Shown here: in pieces, positions 31,800 through 42,269 of the stretch
Layout of the letters: the number at the start of each line of letters is the position of its first letter
How positions within the stretch are numbered: position 1 is the stretch's first letter
Origin: Diabrotica undecimpunctata
Lineage: Eukaryota; Arthropoda; Insecta; Coleoptera; Chrysomelidae
Assembly (NCBI RefSeq): GCF_040954645.1
Contig: NC_092806.1
Location: 21,973,644 to 22,037,643, forward strand
Reading direction: 5' to 3'
Length of the DNA stretch: 64,000 bases
The notes under the pieces: model-generated
What the model saw: the letters and a program-made list of their open reading frames with translations, nothing else
What the model was told of the DNA's origin: nothing
Databases searched by the model: none
Made by a program: the position numbers and the translations under genes

Positions 31800-33167
31800 T
31801 TACAAATCCAAATCAGATTCAGAAGATGAACTTTCAGAACCAAGATTTATAATAACTGGCTCGATCATTTTATCAGTAATATTGTCCAGCTTCCACATTT
31901 TTTCCTCTTCTTTAATAGTGTGATTTACTGCCTTTTCCCAGTTTTCAGGTTTTACATTATTTACGGCCTCCAAAAACAACTGTTTAACATCATGAATTTT
32001 AAAAGTGGTATTTTTTCTTGAAACTTCACTCTTTATCTGTGCCCATACCAGTTCAATCGGGTTTAATTCACAATGATATGGTGGGGATCTAAGTACTGTC
32101 ATTCCACGATTTTTGGCAATTTCATCAATTTCGTATTTTTTAAATTTTTCTTTATGAAGGGCACACAACGAATAAAGTTCCTTTCTTATAGATCCGGGAT
32201 GGTACGTAATATTTTTTGAACTCAGCCAATTCTGCAAGTCTTTTTTTAACCACTTGGTTGTGGGCAGTCCTTCTATAAGTCTGGAGTGATAACTTGCATT
32301 ATCCATTACTATTACACAGTTCTTAGGAAGAAGATCTATCATTTGTTCGAACCATTCTTGAAAGACATCAGCGTTCATGTCTTCATGGTAGTCACCGGTA
32401 CGAGTTGATTCAAAAGTTAATAAACCACCTTCAACAAAACCGTCTGAACTGCCAATGTGTACTATTATCAGCCTGCGTCCCTTTCCTGATGGTGGGTTTA
32501 AACCAGTAGATAAGTTATTTACAAAAGCGTGCCTTTGACTTGTAACAGTTTCATCCTGCCAAAATTTATTTGGTGTATGACCCTCGTTGATCCATGTTTC
32601 ATCAAGATAAAATATTTTTCTTTTTTGGTTTCTCATTTCCTTTATGGTTCTTAGAAAATGTCTTCTCCATATGACAATATCGCTTCTTTCTAATAAAATA
32701 GACTTTCTGGGATTCTTTTTCCAGCGGAAGCCTATTTCTTTTAAAAGTTTCCATAACGTACTTCGACTCATTTCTGGGTAATCCTTATCATCTCGAACTG
32801 AGACAAGAACTTTATCCAATGTTGGAAATTCTTGTCTAAAGAAGAATTCATGCACTTTCCGTCGAAGTCCTTCTTTAAAATGATATTCTATTTGAAATTT
32901 TGGTTTCCCTGGAGCATTACGTGGCATTTGAAAACTACCACATTTCTCTTCTTTAATAACTCTGTAAATCGTAGATTTCCCAACACCAAGTGTACTGCTA
33001 ACTAACTCAACGGTCTCATCAACACTTTCACATAAACGTTTGTCTGTAAATGATTTAAAACAATTAAATATTAATGTTTTTTCATTAACTGTTAGAGGAC
33101 CAATTTTTCGGCGTTTACACGGCACTTCCAAATTTTCCATAACACTAGTATACACAATAAACTGCAC
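31800..33167 (-). CDS. DD82E-type Tc1/mariner-superfamily transposase
   Basis: An uninterrupted 455-codon frame. Residues ~20-150 hold predicted DNA-binding helix-turn-helix regions (TLGVGKSTIYRVIKEEK and SRSTLWKLLKEIGFRW). The RNase-H-like catalytic core has D189 in FYLDETWINEGH, D289 in CVIVMDNASYHSR and E372 in PPYHCELNPIELVWAQIK. That leaves 82 residues between the second Asp and the Glu, instead of about 34 in Tc1/mariner. The extra segment contains WLSSKNITYHPGSIRKEL. The spacing fits what I recall as the DD82E 'Sailor' group. The tail ends in an acidic SESSSSESDLDL. ATG at 33167 is the longest start; Met-10 (33140) is an alternative. It would cut and paste elements with the TATAGT-type ends. 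Confidence 0.92.
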   Translation of the reverse strand: MQFIVYTSVMENLEVPCKRRKIGPLTVNEKTLIFNCFKSFTDKRLCESVDETVELVSSTLGVGKSTIYRVIKEEKCGSFQMPRNAPGKPKFQIEYHFKEGLRRKVHEFFFRQEFPTLDKVLVSVRDDKDYPEMSRSTLWKLLKEIGFRWKKNPRKSILLERSDIVIWRRHFLRTIKEMRNQKRKIFYLDETWINEGHTPNKFWQDETVTSQRHAFVNNLSTGLNPPSGKGRRLIIVHIGSSDGFVEGGLLTFESTRTGDYHEDMNADVFQEWFEQMIDLLPKNCVIVMDNASYHSRLIEGLPTTKWLKKDLQNWLSSKNITYHPGSIRKELYSLCALHKEKFKKYEIDEIAKNRGMTVLRSPPYHCELNPIELVWAQIKSEVSRKNTTFKIHDVKQLFLEAVNNVKPENWEKAVNHTIKEEEKMWKLDNITDKMIEPVIINLGSESSSSESDLDL

Positions 33168-33461
33168 CTTGCAACTGAAGTACCTACTTTTAGTGAACTG
33201 TTAAGAATTTTGAATACGCCACTTGGACCTTCCTACAAAATGGAAAAACCCACTATCACATTTTCTGTGGAATAAGTTTAGAAGGTAATTATCTAGTCAA
33301 TTACTGTCGTAGATTCCTGGAATTAAAGAATTAAATGTTTGATTGTTGAAACCCTTACTTCGTGGAATGCACTCATTTCAGATAAAATAAAACGTTTTAT
33401 TTTATCTAAAGAATTAAACATTATTTTGCAAATAGGTAGGTACTTATTAAACTTTTATTGG

Positions 33462-33592
33462 TTATATATAACCAATAAAATAAACATCTTACATTTCTTG
33501 CAAATTCATTAGTACCTGTTAACCTCCATCACTCCGACACTGGCAACCTTATTTAGGGATTAGTAACCCTTACAACTATTGTATTCTATTCT
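33462..33592 (+). repeat. 131-bp dispersed repeat, copy 2
   Basis: Same strand and about 93-95% identical to 9579-9709. Here its first bases form a palindrome with the preceding DNA, TTTTATTGGTTATATATAAC and onward (33453-33481). It lies inside the DD82E transposon between the transposase start and the right TIR. Confidence 0.8.
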
Positions 33593-35566
33593 GCTCCAAC
33601 CTTTATTCCTGGTGGTCATACTCAATTTAAAATTGTTTTCCTATATACTTCTGTAAACTTGTTGACAAATATCTGTTTTTCATTGAGTCACCCGTATCAA
33701 CAGTTTAGGGATTTGCATACATAATTTATTGTTTTATTACTCTCTCATACATAAAAATACACTATAATATAGGTCCAATTGCTGCTTTATAGATTCTTGT
33801 TTTTGTGTCTTGTCTTAGGTGTTTATTGTTCCAGATTGTGTCATTAAGAGATCCCGCCGCTTGACTTGCTTTTAAGCTTTGTTGTCGTACTTCTTCTTCA
33901 ACATCTCCGTAACTAGTTATATCTATTCCCAGATATCTAAACCTTGATTCCTGCTTTATTATTTTCCCATCAGTTTCGATTTTACATTGTAGTGGGTATT
34001 TAGATGTTGTCAAAGATTTGGTTTTTCTGCTGACATTATCATATTTTATTTCTTGGTTGTTGTATTGAAGATGTTTTGATTAATGCGGCGTCGTATGCAT
34101 AATATAATATTTGATTGCTTTGTTTCCTATTCTATAGTCATGACCTTTACGTACTGCATGTATTATTTCGTAATATTGAGGAGATCTGAGCTTGACGGGT
34201 CACCCTGTCAGACTCCGTTTTGTACTGATATACACTGTGTTAGTTTTTCATTTATCGTTTCTATTTATCGTTGCCTGTATTCGATTATGTAAGTAGATTT
34301 TTTCGATAATTTGTATAATATTTATTGGTGTGTTTCTTTTATACAGTAGGTGTAAGACGTCTTTGACTTGGATGCGATCAAAAGCCTTTGTCAGGTCTAT
34401 ACAACATAGATATGCTGGTTTATTGTACTCTATAGCCTTTTCTGTGATCTGCCTTAATACAAATACGGCATTTACGCAGGATCTTCCGAACCTGAATCCA
34501 TGTTGTTCATCTGATGAATTTATTAGTTTATTGATTTTGTTGGTTAGGACTTTTGTGGTAAGCTTAAGTGCGGTGTTCAGTAGATTTATACCTCTATAAT
34601 TGTTGGGGTCTTCTTTATCTCCTTTCTTGAACATTAGTATCATTATGCTGTTTCTCCATGCGTCTGGTATCTTACAGTGCAATATTAGTGTTAATTTAAG
34701 TTTTGTCATCTCTAGGGTTATACTTTCTCCTCCGTGTTTTAGAAGCTCGTTGGTTATTCCGTCTGGTCCTGGTGACTTTCTATTTTTGAGTAAATTTTTT
34801 GGCTATTTCTACTTCCTGAAAACTGATTTCTATTTCGTGTCTTAATTCAAGTACGTTTTTGTGTTAATTATTATTTTCCTTTCCTTTAAACATTTCCGTC
34901 AGGTATCTTTCCCATTCGTTTCTGGTATGTTATTGTATTCCTTCAATTCTTCCATTTCTTTCCGTTGGTTTCTTATGAATCTCAATATTTGTTTTTGTGT
35001 ACCGTAGAAGTCGCTTTTCATTCTTTTTGTAAACTGTTCCCATTGTTCATTTTTTGTTCTTGTTATCAGCTGCTTTGTTTCATTTCTTATTCTTCTATAG
35101 GTGTCTCGGGATGTGATGTTTTGTACTTCGTGTATGCGTCTTGTATCTCTTTGCATTTCTCTTTTATTTCTTTTCTGAACCATGGTGTATTGTTGTTTAT
35201 TTTGTTCAGTATGACTTTGCGTTTTTCTAGAGCTTCTGTTGCTGCTTCTTCAATGTTGTTTTTAATTTTCTCCCAACTCACGTTTATATATTCGATGTCG
35301 TCTATTTGTTTCAGCTGTATCGTCTGTGCTAGCCTCCTTTGCTAAATTTCTCTTATAGAGTCATTCCACAGTGATTCTACATTGAATTTTTTCTCGGTGG
35401 CTTCCTGTAGAAAATGTGTGTGGCATAATATACTTTCCTTAATCATTTTGATGATGTTCTGTGACAGTAAACGTGAGACAACATGACATGACATGATCGT
35501 TGACAGACATAGGTTATATAGGGACCACTAGCCATTCACTAGCACATGTTTTAATAATAAAAATTT

Positions 35567-36345
35567 ATATTATTTTTAGGTACCTAGAATTACAGTACTA
35601 AATAAAAAGGTATCTACACGGATCCATTTAATGCCATCACGGAAATATACTTTTTCATTTAGAACATCTTTTTTTCTATTCATCAGTTGCATTGTATTTA
35701 GAAGGTTCTCATTGTCTTTGAAATGATGTTGCATATCAATAACCATATTATTCTTTTTATTTGCAGAGGCAATAATTTCAAGGTACTGTTGTGGAGTACA
35801 AATAGTTTGATGTTTCCTTAATCTTTTTTCAATTCGGCCAAAATCCCGGTCTGAATCCAAGTAGGAATGACCTACTTCAGGAAACTTATGGTCGATTATT
35901 TGGAATATTTCTTTTGTATAAGATACTCATAAACACACACCATTAGGAAATTTTTGTTCTGCCCTGCACACGAATCTGTCCAAATAATCAAGTGATTTTT
36001 TTGTTTAAGTGTCAGCTCAACTTCAATGGTTCTTAAAAGACAACTAGCGATCTCACTACTACCCCTGCATGCTTGGTCTTCAGTCCATGTACAAAAAATT
36101 GTTTTATCAACTTCTTTAGTTATAATATGTATGCCTAAATTATAGAGCGACATTTGGCGGATGCAAAATGCCTTAGAAGTACTGAGTCTAGGCAACGGCA
36201 TCGTTTGTTGGAGGTCGAATGTCATATATGCAACACCATCTGTATTTTTGGCTAGTTTCCTGTCGATATTCTGAGCCGCAAAGGCTGCTTTATAATTTTC
36301 AATATGTAGGTTTTCTTTTTGTATATTGTAAAAATTTTTGATTTA
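35567..36345 (-). pseudogene. RNase-H-like transposase relic, family unassigned
   Basis: The upstream piece (36345-35896) reads YKAAFAAQNIDRKLAKNTDG, MTFDLQQTMPLPRLSTSKAF and FCTWTEDQACRGSSEIASCL, then LIIWTDSCAGQNKNFLMVCV. A frameshift near 35910 leads to HKFPEVGHSYLDSDRDFGRI in 35929-35576, ending in RDGIKWIRVDTFLFST. The FDLQQ / DSCAGQNKN / HSYLDSDRDFGRIEK triad resembles the D-D-D/E catalytic blocks of a family of uncharacterised insect transposon proteins, but I cannot name the superfamily. The N-terminus is missing, no TIR was seen, and a stop lies just upstream of 36345. Possibly only an internal exon or fragment. Confidence 0.65.
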
Positions 36346-37084
36346 AACAAAGGGAACCTTATAAAAAAAAGAGTATATCCTATATTTTACATTTCTATAC
36401 ATTATATATTATATAATCAAGCCATTTTTTACATTTTTCTAGAATAAAACCACATATTGTATATATTGCGTTTTACTTTACCTACACCTAGTCTCTCAGC
36501 TACTTGGGTTTTAAATAGTTTTTAGGATTAAATCATACTTTTATCGTTTATCACTATACTTTGTAGCACTCCCACTGTAATATCAACGGAGTAGAAGTTC
36601 CAACAAACCTTTACTCCTGGCGCCCATTTTTTTTTGTTATCAGCTCCTTTCCTCTTCAGTGATCTTCGGTTTTTATCTGTTGTTTCTTTATCATCATCCA
36701 TTTTATTCTAACACGTCACGAAAAGCCAGCCGATCTCCATTTCCTGAATATCTACGTCTCATCTTCTGATAGTACTCTATATCTCTCTCACTCACTAAAC
36801 TTTAGTTAACCAGCTTGACCACCGCTCACTTAAATTCCCTTCCAATTAATATCACTTGTCTCTAATTTTTCTCCATTTTCTTTATCTCTCGTTTGATCAA
36901 ATTGTTAAGCCTGGTTTTTATTTTTCTTTCTTTCTTTTTCTTTCTCCAATCCAGTATTTTATCTTTATTACCAAAAAAAATTACCTTATAACCCCAAGTT
37001 ATAATGGGAACGTAAGACTGGCAAACTGGGGTTGCTGGCCCTGAGACGAAATCTCTATGAAGACCTTTAGGGTTTCTACCTAGA
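36346..37084. other. AT-rich spacer
   Basis: Nothing recognised; a TTTCTTTCTTTCTTTTTC stretch occurs near 36931-36945. Confidence 0.4.
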
Positions 37085-37292
37085 TAAAAAAAAAGGAATA
37101 ACACCAGCTTTTAGAACAAACAACTTAATCAAACATATACAACAAGAGCCAAAATAAAAAGCACTTACACAGTGGTGTATACAAAATTAAATGTGGCGAC
37201 TGTCCAAAAACTTACATCGGTCAAACTGGTCGAACTTTTAACAGAGGTATAGCAGAATCGGCCATTGTTAAAAAGTGTCAACTATTATTATA
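37085..37292 (+). pseudogene. Penelope-like element GIY-YIG fragment
   Basis: The plus strand reads ITPAFRTNNLIKHI, then (after a frame change) SGVYKIKCGDCPKTYIGQTG and RTFNRGIAES. The GVYKI-x-C-x-x-C ... YIGQTGR block is the GIY-YIG endonuclease motif at the C-terminus of Penelope-like elements, with the upstream RTNN-x-L motif in the right place. The catalytic Arg/Glu region is truncated, and RT is absent. Confidence 0.82.
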
Positions 37293-38116
37293 TTTAATAC
37301 CGATAAGTACAGGTAAAAGTCTTAAATTATTCACATTATTTTTAGCTGCAGACTATACTCTATTAAAATACATATTTTGATTATAGCTGACTGCTAAATT
37401 GCTAGAGTGATTTTAATAATATGATTACTTTTCTTTGAGTTTTTTATATGCTTTGATTACTTCATAAAAATAAATTCAATTTCATATACTTGTAGTTTTA
37501 GTACCAATTTGGTTCATACCGATTGATTATTTGGATAAACGAAATATCTGTATAATTTCGATCCAAATCATTCACTTCAATGCAAATGTATCAATTCTGG
37601 CCTAACCGGCTTATAGCACTTCTTAATACATAATTTACAAAGTCTCTTTCGTTCATAAATTTATTTCGAGATAAAGGAGTATGACAAGTATGGAAACGTG
37701 ACAATAAATAATAATAACTTATTGGTAGTTAAGTGTAAATGTCAGATAAGTGGCTAATCTTCACCCGTCGCTTTTGCACAGCTCACGCCATGGATACAAA
37801 TGCAAATTAAAGGAATTAACGAATATGAAAGAGCCTGGAACACGTGTTAGGCCAGTGGTTCGGCACGCGTTGCTGCTCTTAATTTGTCAGTGATCGGTTT
37901 CCGAACAAAGGATACAGCGTATCCTAATCTACTGTTAGAACAGACTGTTGAGATTCTCATTGTATCACAAAAACCATCAAATTAGTTGCAAATAAGAAAA
38001 ATAATCAAAACTTGTGTCGTAGTCCTATACGTACAGAAAAAATAATTAAAAACTAGGATATTAATTTATATTAAGATAACAGTTTTATTTAAAAATCCTT
38101 TATAAGAGGTATAGAA
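37293..38116. other. AT-rich spacer
   Basis: No gene recognised. Confidence 0.4.
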
Positions 38117-38190
38117 TTAAAGTACCCTATCGAGCTACATCACTGGACGTTTTTGGACTAAAGAGTCCATCATCAGTTTACCCCTTTCAG
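38117..38190 (-). ncRNA. Hammerhead-ribozyme-like remnant
   Basis: The minus strand shows CTGATGA, a perfect TGGACT-CTTT-AGTCCA stem II, then AAAACGTC where GAAACGTC would be expected, so the catalytic G12 position reads A. Helix I pairing is poor. The layout matches the minimal hammerheads of Penelope-like elements, but this copy is probably inactive. Confidence 0.45.
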
Positions 38191-38789
38191 TCACTGTGTC
38201 GTCAATTGACGACACAAGAATTTTAACTTCGTTTAAGTAAATATTACAGTTAGTCACAATTTTGTCAATTAACAACATCAAAAACGGGCCCTATTTTATT
38301 AAAAAAAATGCTAATATTCCTACCAAAAGGCATTACCTTACAAAAGAGTACCATAACTGGGAATAAGTTGGAATTATTAACAAAATATATTTCATTACAC
38401 TAAAAAAAAGCGTGACCGAAAGGAGTAATATGTGTAAAAATCCTTAGAAAGTTAACAAAATTTGTTTTGTTTTACATTATTGTTCAAAACATGCTAATAT
38501 GTTAAAATATTTAACAGATATCTTGCATGACAACGTAAGACTCCCAATAGGAGTTGTTCCTCAGATCTTATCTGAATGGGTTCTAGTTGCCATTTAGAAC
38601 AGAAAATATGTATATGGGAGGAGTAAAACAGGATCTAATAATATCTAGGCTTACATATTACAAATGATGACACAATTGACCACGCCTACGTTAGAATACC
38701 AAAGCAACTGTTGATGTCACTTTTAGAAAAGTACATAAAGGGAAAAAAATGTACAGGTAATCCATTTCCTGAGGATATCTAGCGCATAT
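38191..38789. other. AT-rich spacer
   Basis: No reading frame recognised upstream of the R1-like remnant. Confidence 0.35.
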
Positions 38790-39570
38790 ATGACTGTTTC
38801 AAATGAGGCTCTATATGTCATTGGAGCGGTGATACCGATCGTTTTGTTGAGTTAAGAGCGTGTAAAGAGGGTGTATGCGAGGAGGATGGATGAAAAAAAT
38901 ATAGATGAAAACAAGAGAGAAAGAACGATAGTAGAGTGGCAGAGAGAATGGGTGAATGATAGCAAAAAGGCAAGGTGACCGAAGGAACTTATTCCCGATC
39001 TGAGGCCGTGGTGGAAATGTAATGTTCAGGAAAGTATACTACTTCATGACGCAGTTTCTGACCGGACATGGTAGTTTTGGCATCTTCTGCCCACATTTTT
39101 AACTGCCAGAGATGGCAAATGAGAGGGGCGATTTCGAGAGGCGAATGGGTTTCGGGCTGGTTGAAAGAAACATGGTAAACAATGTTGAGAGGATAGAAAG
39201 AATGAAGAGAAGTACACTGTCTGATTTCTGGGATGATGAAGAAAAAGGAGCAGGAGGGCAGAGAAGGAAATTAAACCAGGGATCTGAAATTTATGGTTAA
39301 TATTATTAATTAGTTTATGGCCTAACGTCTGAAATATTTTCTAATTTACGGTAAAAGGTATGGATATTAAGTGTTTAGTTTTTTATTTCAGTTGTTTATT
39401 GAGTGGCAAGACCAACTCTCTGGAACGGTGGTTAAGGTCTTAGCCGGAACACTGTTAATCCGGCACTATCATGGGGTATTCTGGCCTAGTATCCTATTCG
39501 GCCGAAAGATACCAGGGTGTCTTTCTCCGTGACGTAGATGTCCAAACAAAATATCCCCACCGTTGCTTGC
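38790..39570 (+). pseudogene. R1-clade-like LINE C-terminus and 3'UTR
   Basis: The plus strand reads VSNEALYVIGAVIPIVLLS, ERVKRVYARRMDE, RERTIVEWQREWVN and PKELIPDLRPWW, then a degraded TGHGSF-like stretch. The ALxVIAGVIPIDLL ... WQxxW ... LIPDIxxW order is characteristic of the region after RT in R1/TRAS/SART-type LINEs. Stops occur within it and the Cys-His finger is not preserved. A more GC-rich 3'UTR-like segment (39410-39570) follows. R1 elements usually target rDNA, telomeric repeats or microsatellites; none is visible here. Confidence 0.7.
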
Positions 39571-40212
39571 CAGAATTCAATATAATCAAATAATAATATA
39601 TGCATCGCTAATGTGTTAAATACACGTAGATATTAAATACTAAGTACTAAGCTGTAATTATGTCCAGTCTCTTTAGATGTAATCGGTATTTACATTTCCC
39701 TAAAATGAAATAAACATATTCCTTGACCTGACTGTTTTAGAATAGATGAATGAATGGTACTCACCACTGAACAATGAATGGACAAACATTATTTAAATCA
39801 AATTTTAATTTAGTTACATTGAAATCAAAATCAATAGGATTTAAATCCTAATCACTTCTAAAAACCTAATATGCAAATGGAAACAATTGACTACTATTTT
39901 ACTGACGTTTACAGTTTTTTTAATGAAGTTCTGATTGTAATTCTAATAATAACAGCAAAAATATTATGATTTGGCGTCTTTGTTGGTTGAAAGCAATAAT
40001 TTTGGAGACATCCTTGAAATAAACACCTATTTCTCCATTTTTCTTCGTTTACTATTCGTTCACCAACTTATCAAGTTGCTTCCTCAGATTGCAATAGTCA
40101 TTTTGTTGTGTAGGGCCCTGTCAAATTATATTGATCATTTTCCAAACTGGTTTCTCATTAATCCTTGTTGATATTAATTCCTAAGTTTGTCCGGCTGTAA
40201 TAGTTACATGGT
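39571..40212. other. AT-rich spacer
   Basis: No gene recognised; the plus-strand frame at 39971-40171 lacks any known motif. Confidence 0.35.
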
Positions 40213-40256
40213 TATTGCTTAAACGTTTCGGTTATTTGCCATTTTCAATAAGTCTT
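40213..40256 (-). ncRNA. Degenerate hammerhead-like motif
   Basis: The minus strand has CTTATTGAAAATGG, then CCGAAACG, then TTTAAGCAATAA; GAAAC is intact, CTTA/TAAG can pair as helix I, but the CTGATGA core is lost. It lies about 400 bp downstream of a minus-strand Penelope-like fragment, where such a motif would be expected. Confidence 0.35.
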
Positions 40257-40469
40257 TAATTGTATAAACATTAGGTACATAATACACTTTTTATTTATGT
40301 CTATACTTTTTGCTAGTTTGCGATGAAATATAAAAGTGATATTTGACCGTAAAGTTACATGGCAGATGCTTTAAAAGTACGACTGGGTCAGGGTCGTATT
40401 TGAAATTTCTGACAATGGTGTATTTATGATAAACACTCAATTTATTATGTTATGGTGTACATATATGGC

Positions 40470-40471
<2 letters not shown>

Positions 40472-40545
<74 letters not shown>
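40472..40545. repeat. (AT)37 microsatellite
   Basis: An uninterrupted AT dinucleotide run. The 83-codon frame containing repeated Tyr-Ile here is an artefact of it. Confidence 0.97.
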
Positions 40546-40551
<6 letters not shown>

Positions 40552-40661
40552 TCGTTTCTATCAGTCTTGTTATTGATAGAATTTTTATGTTTTTTATATG
40601 AATCATCTCCAAAAATAGTACATTTTCAAAATCAAAAGAATAGCTATTTGTTAGATAATGC

Positions 40662-41395
40662 TTACCTGAGGCTGTAATGTTTAATTTTTGGTTTGCACAC
40701 TATGTTTATGTGCAACAATCCTTCTATGCAGATATTGGTTGTTTGCCCAACATATGTTGAGTTGTAGTCTTTACAATTTATTTTATAAAGAACATCTGAC
40801 TGATAATATTTAGTACCATAGGTTCTAAATTTAAAAAAAATATATTTTCCGGATATTTTTGATGATTTATATCCAACATTGATGTCATATTTTGCCAAAA
40901 TTTTCAACATTTATTCAGACAATCCATTAATTTATGGTAAGGAATATAGTTTTTGTTTGAGTTAGTAACATTATTATTATTATTGCTAGGTATGGTTTTG
41001 GGTTTGTTTTGGATTGGTATTAGATTGATTTCTAATAATGCAACTTCTTTTTTTAATTAGATGGTTGCAAAATTCTGGTGTATAATTCTTTTTTTCTAAG
41101 ATATTTTTAACTTTTTCAGATTTTTGGAATGGTATTTTGGGCTAGATAGCTTAATTGCTCTGTCAGTAAGACTGAATATATAACAAAACCTCTTCACCGA
41201 ATAAACGATAGTATGTAGAACAGTACTAATAGAAATATTCAGCAAAGCAGGGCAATCAAAGTATTGGGATAGGATTAGGATACCTTGGATATAAAGGATA
41301 TGGCGCATAATAGTAAGATGCTGTGGAAACTTATAAACAAACTCAGCTGTGTTACCAATGAGACCAGGCAACTCCATAAATTAATACTAGATCAA
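40662..41395 (-). pseudogene. Penelope-like element fragment with GIY-YIG
   Basis: The minus strand begins near 41210 with FCYIFSLTDRAIKLSSPKYH, a post-RT thumb motif. It continues through NYTPEFCNHLI and YIPYHKL, then MLKILAKYDINVGYKSSKIS (40910 onward), and ends with DVLYKINCKDYNSTYVGQTT. This is the thumb-linker-GIY-YIG order of Penelope-like elements. In the Cys pair KINCKDYN the second Cys is Tyr. Catalytic RT blocks are missing and frames are broken between 40910 and 41090. Confidence 0.82.
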
Positions 41396-42269
41396 GTAGC
41401 CCATTAGCTTCTGTTAAAATAAAATACCTAATTCAGGATTACAGAAATCAAAAATGATTTAAATCCCTTAATTTGAAAGAACTTGCCTCGAGCCATCTTT
41501 CAAATAATTCAAGTAATTCTTCTTCTTCACTCTTCTTCGAACACTTCTTAATGATAAATTATTATATTTCCAAATTTATCATATACATGGCATTTAAAAT
41601 GTATTAATAGTCCCGTGGTATTTTTCATAAAAAATTATTTTATTTATATATTAAAGTTAATTTTGAACTATAACAATATATTAAAAATAGCATTACTGGC
41701 CTATATATGTAAATGCAAAGAATGAAGAGATATGAAAAAAGTTGTAAACGTACATTTCCAGTGCTTATCAAAACGACTTAACACTTATTGCTTTCGACGA
41801 TTTATGTCCAACATTTGAATGTATCGCCGATACACGTTAATTAATACGACGTATTGACGTAACCAAAAAAAGGAGCGGGCATTACGTGGTGTGAAATCTC
41901 TGACATACAACTTGTTCGGCATAGTGAGCGAGTAGGTAACCAATCAATGTTAGTGTGTGAATTTATCTAGAAAATAAACTAAATAATAAATAAAATAAAC
42001 TTAAATAATCATATCTACTTGATGTCGTCGACCTCTTTTTAATGACATCTATCTCTACATATTTATTTACGATGTCGTTAACTTGCTTTTTGTGTAGAAT
42101 TTAACTCCAAAATTATTTGCCAATCAAACTTTAGTCAATAAGTACTTTGTATGGTTTTTATTTGAATAAAATTACAAAGCATAATAATAATTTAAAGAAT
42201 ACCACCAAACTTTGTTTAAAAACAAAGATCTATCTAATCTAGATATAATCCACTTGTCAAAAAATATAC
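41396..42269. other. AT-rich spacer
   Basis: Nothing recognised. Confidence 0.4.

Larger units (their letters stand above)
31456..33766 (-). mobile_element. Complete DD82E-type IS630/Tc1/mariner transposon
   Basis: The 33-bp ends 31456-31488 and 33734-33766 are inverted repeats (29 of 33 match) beginning TATAGTKTATTTTTATG, with TA at each outer edge fitting the TA target duplication of this superfamily. The 2.3-kb element lies inside family-B RTE sequence, with its transposase on the minus strand. Inside the 5' portion are a perfect 28-bp palindrome (33380-33407) and a 131-bp repeat shared with 9.6 kb. Paired ends plus an open transposase make this the best candidate for a recently active element in the window. 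Confidence 0.85.
31208..35424 (-). mobile_element. RTE-like LINE (family B), copy 2, interrupted
   Basis: The tail (31208-31455) and body (33767-35418) are on the minus strand on either side of a DNA transposon. Body pieces include FYGTQKQILRFIRNQRKEME (35183-34899), HCKIPDAWRNSIM, FKKGDKEDPNNYRGINLLNT, GFRFGRSCVNAVFVLRQIT and CCIDLTKAFDRIQVKDVLHL (34709-34248). After a degraded YADD region come CKIETDGKIIKQESRFRYLG and ASQAAGSLNDTIWNNKHLRQ (34013-33762). It retains the RT section deleted in the 15-17.7 kb copy. The 5' end is cut near 35418. ATAATATA occurs at 31200-31207 and 35425-35432, a weak low-complexity candidate duplication. About 75 bp is missing at the transposon insertion site relative to copy 1. 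Confidence 0.85.

Noticed and set aside
40426..40677. ORF with a long Tyr-Ile repeat
   Set aside because: Produced by the AT microsatellite.
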